From Undaria pinnatifida (lineage: Eukaryota; Sar; Phaeophyceae; Laminariales; Alariaceae), in assembly GCA_012845835.1 (NCBI GenBank), contig JABAKD010000005.1, forward strand, positions 5,413,155 through 5,477,154: a DNA stretch of 64,000 nucleotides, in the 5' to 3' direction. Shown here piece by piece: positions 56,220 through 64,000 of this stretch. Within the stretch, counting starts at the first letter, position 1, and each line of letters begins with the position of its first letter. Under the pieces are notes generated by a model. It was not told the origin of the DNA. It did not search any database and saw only the letters and a program-made list of their open reading frames with translations. Both the position numbers and the translations under genes were made by a program.

Positions 56220-57110
56220 CGGGTAGGCTTTGACCCAATAAGCTCACAATTATTTCGACCGAGTCGGGTTTTCTCGCAAACGTCTCGCATAGGGCAAACA
56301 TTTGCAATGCGAGCGCAGTTCAATGAGCTATTTGCATGATAAGTCGAACAAAAAAGCGATTTTGAGCCTATTTGCTGTATCAGGTTGACGTGCCGAGCAA
56401 GCACGCTCAAAATGAGGATGAGAAACACTTGAACAGCAACAACAGCACCAAACGCAATATAAATGGACGAATTAGAGCCATTTGTATGCAAGATACAGGG
56501 GCCCCCGGTTATAAGCACAACTAATTTCAAGCCAAAATGGGGTGTGTTCAAAGAAAAACGACATAATAATATGTGGAACTAAGACTGGCACCACCCGAAC
56601 GTGATAGCCAACCGTGGAAGAAAGCCTGAAATTAGGCCAAAATAGTGCGTACTTGACTGACTGGCATAATGGTCGAATCATCATGGAATACTTGCTGTGC
56701 CCGAATAATCACCTCTTTGTCACTTATGCGGCACGGAAAAAAATCGCTGAAAATTCCGACTTCATTCGCTCATTGGGTCAGCAACCTAAGCTCGCTAACA
56801 TTTTCGCGGGTTTTCTTGAACACTACTCGCGCAGGGCGAAAAATTACCATGCGGCCGCAATTCATACCAAACGTTCGACCTCGGGATGAATCCATGCAGT
56901 TGGTGCCCAGAGCGTCACAATAAAGACATTTGGGACATAAGAAGAGCGGTCAAATCGCCATGTCCCGGCATACTACCAGCCATATATATATTGCCCACAA
57001 CAGATAAGAGCAATGAGCGCCTGCTTCGGCTTGACCCAGGGCGATCTTGAATCGGAATATAATACCCCTTTTCTTTCTTCTGTCTTTTCAATTATTTTAT
57101 TCTTCCAATT
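56220..57110. other. Spacer with diverged paired modules
   Basis: Two stretches (about 56268-56335 and 56805-56870) share GGGTTTTCTCGCAAAC-like, ATAGGGCAAACATTT-like and GCGAGCGCAGTTCA-like order at roughly 60-65% identity. No gene is supported. Confidence 0.5.
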
Positions 57111-57159
57111 GACTTGCGTCTGATGTGCGTACGCGTAGTGATAGGTACCACGAGATATT

Positions 57160-57340
57160 TGTGCAGAAGATCCCTACTTTTTATGATACTGCTATATCGT
57201 CGATTGCCAGGGGATATTATCAAGAAGATCCCTATCACTCTGTGTCATCGGTTGATTCCTTGCGAACAGGACACGACATTTTCAAGAAGGTCCCTACAAG
57301 AGTATATTATACTGTCATCAATTGATTGCCGGCGCACACG
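57160..57340 (+). repeat. 61-bp tandem repeat, three units
   Basis: Three diverged units each containing AAGAAGATCCCTA (about 57164, 57221 and 57282), a CAT/ATC-rich part and TCGATTGCC/TTGATTGCC. Confidence 0.75.
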
Positions 57341-57344
57341 ATGT

Positions 57345-57376
57345 ATTGGCCAGCAGCAACAACAACAACAACAACA
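57345..57376 (+). repeat. CAG/CAA simple repeat
   Basis: CAGCAGCAACAACAACAACAA run. The opposite strand is a Cys/Leu run. Confidence 0.8.
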
Positions 57377-58150
57377 GTCAGTAGCCAGCGCAATTCTTGC
57401 AACCACACAACAAAGCGTTCGAAACACTACTACCTTGATAATCACACGTACCTTTAGAAATGCATTCACGTTTCGTTTGTGTGGATAAATATACATGGAA
57501 TTAGTGTGGGATATTTATTACGCGGTCCTGAAAGATGGATGTTGCATCGTGGACCAATATGTGCGGAACGACTCTTTGGAGCGGCGATGAAAAAGACTAA
57601 CAATACATTGTTTCTCGTACTGCGATTTTTAAAAGCGACTCCGTTCGTTGTGTTTGTTTTCTATTTGTTTTATGGTCTGGCCTGTTTTGTTGTGTGCTCG
57701 TACCCGGTACGCTAGCATTTCACTTGCTTTATACCTTGATTAATTGCAATTGTTTGGTTCACTCTGTCTCACAGTCTGTGGCCACATAATAATAAGTTGT
57801 ATCTCTCTAGGATGAAGAATCAGCGCGGACACTGTGTGTAATGATGTTGGGTAGGGAATGGCCCCCCTCGAAACAACGAACGATCGAGCAAAGGCATTTA
57901 ACCTGGAAATCCGATATCGAAAAGCAACGACACAGCAGTCAGTCGTACGATGTGCACAATAGGCCAACCGCTTCGAGGTGTGACCATGAAAAAGTGTGGT
58001 GGGGACGAAATAAGAACCCAACTTGAAACTGATGCCGACTTGGAAATAAATGTTTTCCCATAAATATGTTTTTTCGTTCAAGCTCTGCATATGTCAATTC
58101 AAGAATAGCACCGTATAAATAAATTTTTTTGCGCACTTCTCGCTTGTCTC

Positions 58151-58300
58151 GCTCAGCCCACGTACCCGATCCCGGCCAGATGCGGAACGGATACGGCAGG
58201 GCGAGGGGCGTTTGAGTCGCCCCCCGCTCAGCCCACGTTCCCGATCCCGGCCAGATGCGGAACGGATACCGCAGGGCGAGGGGCGTTTGAGCCGCCCTCC
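58151..58300 (+). repeat. 75-bp tandem duplication
   Basis: Two nearly identical units, 58151-58225 and 58226-58300, with only a few differences (for example CGTACCCG against CGTTCCCG). They are GC-rich, with GATCCCGGCCAGATGCGGAA in each. Confidence 0.9.
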
Positions 58301-58684
58301 GAAGACGGCGCTCGAACGAAGTTATTTGACCGAGAATTCCACTTCCGAGGAACGCATACTGAGGCCGAGACGGAAAAAAACTCCTGACGGAATTCCCCCC
58401 AAAGATAATGATGATATATATATATTTATGTCTTTTTGTTCAAGTAAAAATGGTTCTTACATTCGGACACGTCTAGTTACCCCGTAAGAGAAAAGTAAAC
58501 ACGCCGGGTCAACCACGCCCACAGACACTTTCGCTCCTGCCTCAACGAGCGGCCGCCCGCGCGGCGGGAGAGCGCAGGCCGGTTTACCCTTGTCTGCACC
58601 CATGCCCACGCACCCCCGTCTAGATCCGGGGCCGAAACGGCCCAGGGCGGCGCGCCCCCAAACCCCACATTAATCCGATCAACA

Positions 58685-58800
58685 TGTGTACTGCTGCTAC
58701 TACTGCTGTGTGTAGCTGCTACTGCTGCTGTTGTGCAGCTGCTGAGGTTCACTTAGTCCAGACGGTTGCTGCTACTGCTGCTCTGTTGCTGCTGACTGAG
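58685..58800 (+). repeat. CTG/CTA-rich low-complexity stretch
   Basis: Interrupted CTGCTA and CTGCTG units in two clusters (58688-58745 and 58766-58795). Confidence 0.75.
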
Positions 58801-60300
58801 GTGAGTTGAGTAGCGAGCCATTTTTTTACGAAAAATACAATCAAAAACAAAGAATTGTACAATTTTATCAAAATATCAAATTTTGAAAAACAATGTGGGG
58901 TGCTCTCAGTGATCTGCTCGTCTCAGGGAGGCGGAACGCAATCTCTTGCCAAATGAAGCCAGCTAAGCGACGCTTAATAATGCGCCGAGCGCCGCCACGG
59001 AGCTCGGCCGAGATCAAGACATGGTTCATAATGTACCCATGGCAGGCTAGCTTGCCCCGCGGCCGAAAGCGCGAGAAGAAACACTCGGCCGACGAAGAGC
59101 AGCAGGCCAACAACAAACGAAGAGCACACTTTGCATATGCACTTTTTATTTGTATAATATACATATACGAATGTTTTCGAAATTTTGGGGCCCGTTCGCA
59201 GTTCGAGCAGCGCCTGTTTGAAATATATCTGAAATATCAGGTACGCGGTAATCCCTCTCTGTTTGCCACATTATTGATTATTGTTCTTCCTGTTGTTATC
59301 GGTTGCTTTTTCCACAGGCATTGGTGTCAGGTCGATCACGCGCATATAATACGTGCAACAACATGTAAAAAATTAAGCACGCTGTACATAAGTTGAGACA
59401 GGAATAGGAATAAAAAAGAAAAAACAGAGCTGAAATATCGGGCGCTAGAATACTTAATACTTTGATGATGTGATCATGTTGATAAAATTGTTCTAACGAC
59501 GCCCGCTGTGAGTTCTGCGATTTTTTTAGGGTCGCTGCTTTTATTTGCAAGCTCCGTACGTAGTATATTCATCGCCCGTCTTTAGTAAGTTTCATAAATC
59601 AAACTTAATATGAGATGACACTGCTGTATTGTGTTACATATTATCATGTATTACCAATTAACATACGTGCCAATAATTATCTGAACACTTTGTTTGATGT
59701 ACTAATAACCTCTCATAAATTGATGCTGTATTAGGTACCGGTTTGGTCTACCTTATTATAGCAGTAATAGGGTGCTCTTGTGTACTTCAGGTGGCGAAGT
59801 ACTTTCTACTATAAACATAACACTGCGGTAAATCTTCGATCTCACAGCTGGAGTGTATATTCATTTTTTATAATATACATGGCGGATCAGATTGTTTTGT
59901 AATTGTTTTTGCCCTGCGGCAATAGCACGTTTTTCTTTTTTCATGATCTACGGCCAAAATCAGTTATTATACCTTGTCACTTTGAGCCAAAATCAGGTGA
60001 TACTGAAACCAAGTAAAACGCACACGACGAGCGGTGTTTTTCAAGTTTTTTTTTCACCATGAGAACAAGGGCGCACAAGAAAAGTTACCCTGCACACCAC
60101 ACTACTCCCCCCCCCCCCTCTCTGAAGACCAAGAAAAAGTCTTTTTGTTTGGCCTGGGCAATTCTTGGCTCTTTTTCCTCTCTCAATTTTGGTCTCAATG
60201 CCAACGCTATGCTTGCGTGCTTGTGTTTACTACACGTAGACGTTCTACATACCAATAGATTGGTTGAGATAATAAATATATACCAATAGATAGGTTGAGA
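58801..60300. other. AT-rich spacer with one conserved-end fragment
   Basis: No gene. At 59828-59880 there is the conserved end of the modular family (AATCTTCGATCTCACAGCTG then GAGTGTATATTC). A plus frame at 58893-59396 (167 codons) has a basic Arg/Ala-rich start and no recognisable domain. Confidence 0.5.
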
Positions 60301-60309
60301 TACATGAGG

Positions 60310-61760
60310 TCAACAATCTATGATGAGCTGGCGACGCCTGTGGAAGTATGATGCTTGGAGACAACTTCCCCCCAATATCTTGCTTCTCAAGCGCTTGCTT
60401 CTTCCTTTCAATGCTCGTGCGGCCAGTGTACGACAACCTTGGGTGATCATCTGAGTGTGTCTTTCGTCTGAGTGTGACTCGTCTGACTCACCTGACCCCC
60501 CATTATGCTGTGATAGTTTACTACGGCGTGCCACGGGGGCTCTGACAGCCTTACCCTTGCCATTTCGCAGTTTTGTCGCCACCGCCGCCTTTTCTGCCTC
60601 GCTTACACCAAAGCTGTCTTCGAATCGCAGTCTTGGGATCTGTTTTCTCAGAGCCAACGAAGTGACATGCCTCCCTTCTATGTGGTGGGACATGGAATTC
60701 TTCCACACTCACTTTACCCTCGTACAGGGATGCAAAATAAGCACGGGTACGTTGGTGCAGCATGATGTATGTACATCTAGATGACGAGCTCTTCGACGCC
60801 GCTTTCAGGCCTAAAGCAATGGCACTTTTTGCGAATCCCACTCATGCGCAAGAGGGCAGGTGGGATGTTTCTGGTGTGCAGCTTTCCCGTTGTTGAATTG
60901 TACAACCCGTGTCTTGGCTTTGCTCTTGGCGTTTCCTGAACCATCGCCCAAGTTGTGCCCGCAACGGCAAAAGAACTCCGAGCCATCCGCTCGATTCCCT
61001 CAGGCGTGTTCTATAGCCAAGCCGTCTTCTTATCGAAGGGTCGGTAACAGGGTTACCCCGGCCACAGAGACTGTACTCATCGTGACCACTCTCTCTTTCT
61101 CTGTCTCTTCTGCGGTACGCAGGGCGTCGCAGTCCGTGATCGCGTCGACTTCAGGGGCTACGTGGATTGCAGTAACCCCCCTCCTGAAGTGTGCCCCCTT
61201 AATTATATAGGTTTTAGTAGGGTTTTTTTCCATAGGAAAGTGGGTGAAAGGGTTGTTTTACATAGGAAATAGGGTGGCGTTTGGGGAGGGGGGGTGTGGG
61301 TCTCGTATCCTCCCCGCTGAGAGGTCCAAAATAATGCTTTGGGGGTGCGGTGTCGGATTTTGTTTTTTGTGCGCCCTCCTGAGAAATCATAACATATTTT
61401 GAAAACCTTTCTCTACACACAATCAATGTTTCTGTATTTGCGCGTGAAGAGGAGAATGATACTGTAGCGAATGTGCGTCCTCCAAAATCTGGATAATTTT
61501 GTACGGCCTGTATGCTTTTGAGTGTTTCGTGATCACACTCATTCCTACCACTGTTGTACCAGGTACATAGTTGCCAAATCGACAGCTTACTCGTACACAC
61601 GAAACACATGTCATGGAGGTTGATTTGCGATTGAATTACTCGCTTTTCGTACCAATTCAGCAAGCAGCAGTATTGATGGCCGGAAGCGGGAGGAGACCTC
61701 GCACGAGTAGCCCCATGCCAGCAAAATATGCCAAATGGCATCGTTCGGAAGAGATCCAGC
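60310..61760 (-). other. Possible degenerate coding stretch, minus strand, unidentified
   Basis: Successive overlapping minus-strand frames at 61762-61214, 61233-61030, 60986-60777, 60841-60551 and 60708-60310 switch phase but together cover 1.4 kb. Some segments look protein-like (TYIIKGAHFRRGVTAIHVAPE, LHQRTRAYFASLYEGKVSVE, EFHVPPHRREACHFVGSEK). This pattern fits a frame-broken transposon protein or a small multi-exon gene. I recognise no domain, and plus-strand frames are almost as long, so the call is weak. Confidence 0.25.
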
Positions 61761-61889
61761 ACGATGTACAGAATATAATAGCCTTAAATGGGAAGCTACC
61801 CTTTGCGCCACGGCAAGAGTGGTTGTTATGGTGCCCCCCCCGTTGGCAGCTTTAAAGCCTCGACCATCCTCGAGAAACCGCTTACACAC

Positions 61890-62885
61890 GGTGGCACGAA
61901 GTTTCTTTGCTGTACTGGCATCTTATGCTCCAAATCGAAACTGAGCCGACGTCGACGTGGCGTGGGGCAGACGAGCTGCTGTCTGTGTCCATTGTGCTGT
62001 ATACGCGCGAATCATATGTATGTCGTTGTGGCGGGTCGTATGTATGTCGCATGTACGCATTAATAGTGTGGTGATGTCTTCGTGTCGGGCGTGTAGGATC
62101 TATAGATAGCTAGGTGCGTTTTCCGTGAAAAACGATGTAAAATTCCGTCTTCAAAACGGGCTTCCGCGCATCAGTATGTCTCCTTCCAATTTGTGTGTGG
62201 TGTAAATACGCAAGTACTGCACCTAAAAAATGTGATTTCCACCTTGTCAGAGGTCCCACACCACAACAACTGTAACCTTCAGTCAGGAATGTGGTGTTTG
62301 GGGGAGGCGTTTTGGAATTCGGAAAAAACGGGGATGTTGGACAGATGAGACGACAACCCATTGTCAGAGCGTCGAGCCACGAGCCCACTCGCTTTCCTGG
62401 TCATAGACGGTCGTGGTAGCACCGGCGTGACCTCCTAGCACGAGGGCTGACAGCGTGCCCACCACAATTTATCGACATTTTTATTTCCACCCGCCCACCC
62501 TGTCGATCAAGAGAGCAGGGGGGATAAGGTTTCAACAAGTCGGTGTGATTGTGGTGGGGTGTGAGAGTGTAAGATAGCCCCGCTGTACAATGGACCGGGC
62601 CCTATCAGTGCGGGTTAGCCTAATGTAAGATGTGTGGGGGGGGGGTCGTAAAGAGGTAGAATGGGGGATAAGAACGGGGGAGCCCAGGTGCTGGCCGATC
62701 CTATCACACTTGTGGATATACATACATACATGAGCTACCACTCTATTCATCCGGGGGTATACACGTAAAACATGAATCGATAATTATTGAGCTATACCAA
62801 ACAAAAAAGGCTGTCCAAGTCCGTCGGACCGCATGTTTTGTGAAAATCGCACGTATGTGCGTGCGCAAGCACAAAAATCGAGCAC
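61890..62885. other. Spacer with no gene seen
   Basis: Mixed-composition sequence with a short G-run (62635-62645). No open frame above 92 codons and no recognisable element. Confidence 0.55.
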
Positions 62886-62886
62886 G

Positions 62887-63115
62887 ATTTACATATTATA
62901 AAAATAAAAACACACTCCAGCTGTGAGATCGAAGATTTTGTCGAAACTCATCTTTGCAAGCTATGTGTGATACTTCGATCACGCGTATTACGGGTGGTGT
63001 GTCTTCGTTAAGGATATAGGTCGGCGATTCCCCTTGGAATTGCAGTGTAGCTATCAGGGTCAACAGGGTGATGATGTTAGTCAGTCTGTGCACGGAAACT
63101 ATAAAACCCGTTTTT
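62887..63115 (+). repeat. Modular G-run family, truncated copy
   Basis: Conserved end (ACACTCCAGCTGTGAGATCG) through the GGTCGGCGATTCC segment to AACTATAAAACCCGTTTT, stopping before any G-run. It is followed after 50 bases by a longer copy in the same orientation. Confidence 0.9.
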
Positions 63116-63164
63116 ACGTATATTATATCAAATCATATAACACGTATTTGGAACATATCATGAA

Positions 63165-63740
63165 AATTAAAATACACTCCAGCTAGCTGTGAGATCGAAT
63201 ATATTGTCGAAACTAATCTTTGCAAGCTGTGTGTGATACTCCGATCGCGCGTATTACGGGTTGTGTGTCCTCATTAAGGATACAGGTCGGCGACTCCCCT
63301 TGCAACTACAGTGTAGCTATCAGGGTCAACAGGGTGATGTTAGGCAGCCTGTGCGCGGAAACTATAAAACCCGTTTCTGAGGGGGACAAAATCGAACAGT
63401 TGTGGAAGGAAATGCATCAGTTTATCAAGTGAATCCTGTAAGTCGAACAACCGGTGAGGGGGGGGCGGAGTTTTTAAGGACGTGGGGGCCTGATTTTGAT
63501 CAAAAGGGGGGCGGGAGGACGGGAGGGGGGGGGGGGGGATGGGTGGGGCAGATCAATTTGTGCGTGGAAATTATAAATCCCCCATCCGCCGGAGGATGAA
63601 ATAAAAAAAAGAAGAAAAAACCTTCTTGTGGGGGAGGGGGGGGGAAATGTGCCGGGGGGGGGCGGGGGGGAAGGGCTGTAGGTCGCATATATGTAGGGGT
63701 TTGCTATATGCGTGGTTCTAGGTCTAGGCGGAACATATTG
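63165..63740 (+). repeat. Modular G-run family, long copy
   Basis: G-rich orientation. The conserved end is slightly altered (CAGCTAGCTGTGAGATCG), followed by the GTCGGCGACTCC segment, GAAACTATAAAACCCG, GTAAGTCG at about 63438, G-runs at 63457-63465, 63523-63538 and 63637-63672, and the distal GGTTCTAGGTCTAGGCGG string. The last part (63580-63640) is replaced by an AAGAAAAAA-rich piece. Confidence 0.85.
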
Positions 63741-64000
63741 TGGAACAAAATAAGCTCCAATACATGTATTTGCCTGGAGATGAGCGTTTCTCGGGTGGTT
63801 TCGTATTTTCCTGGGTTCTTTACGGTTATCCGCATGTATGTGCACGCGCCAGCATCTTGCGCTATACTATGCCAGGTACAACATTAAGTACCAACCTTAT
63901 CTTTTGTGAATTACCCAATCACCCGCCACAGGAACCGCTACCCCCCCCCTTCTTGCGCCCACGCATGCATATGGGTTCCTGGAGTACTCTACACAGGCAA

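Overview
The window is nuclear DNA from a eukaryote, most likely an alga of the brown-algal/stramenopile kind. The reasons are split genes with GT/AG introns of 70 to 1,200 bases, Ty1/copia relatives with a second zinc-binding motif after the usual zinc knuckle, a DIRS-like tyrosine-recombinase retroelement, short internal runs of a TTAGGG-type telomere repeat, and very little coding sequence. The lineage call is an inference and only moderately secure.

Left half (1-30960). The layout is an 18.34-kb direct tandem duplication: bases 1 to about 13890 reappear at 18341 to about 30960. Each copy carries the same two split genes. Gene A is partial, and its last four exons can be proposed at 893-3454 and 19233-21797. 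Gene B (4552-7696 and 22886-26031) has four phase-0 exons and encodes a predicted 412-residue protein with a signal peptide, three or four membrane segments and a basic tail. Neither family is recognised. The copies differ by three large insertions or spacers. A 3.7-kb insert with a broken pogo/Tigger-type DDE transposase (9676-13367) is present only on the left. A 2.4-kb piece of a DIRS-like element (26129-28567) is present only on the right. The 4.4 kb at 13890-18340 lies between the copies and has only weak exon candidates.

Middle (30960-43000). This is a graveyard of retrotransposons. A short second copia reverse-transcriptase piece (31080-31500) abuts a nearly full-length but frameshifted copia element on the minus strand (31500-37500). 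Next come a degenerate satellite (38980-39870), a 170-bp tandem array (40190-40800), and a copia gag-protease relic on the plus strand (40816-42960) that is itself interrupted by a dispersed repeat.

Right third (44000-64000). This part is dominated by a modular repeat family that occurs at least ten times. One end is conserved (core CTCCAGCTGTGAGATCG), followed by modules that each end in a long G-run (C-run on the other strand). Two copies meet head to head in a near-perfect inverted repeat of about 1.9 kb (44685-46615). A second, lopsided inverted repeat lies at 47140-48350. The remainder is AT-rich spacer, microsatellites (including about 228 bases of CTA repeats at 51284), small tandem duplications and a second, inverted block of the 39-kb satellite. 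No confident host gene is seen right of 31 kb.

I found no rRNA, no intact tRNA and no CRISPR. The strongest candidates for something undescribed are gene B, kept open in both copies, and the G-run modular foldback family.
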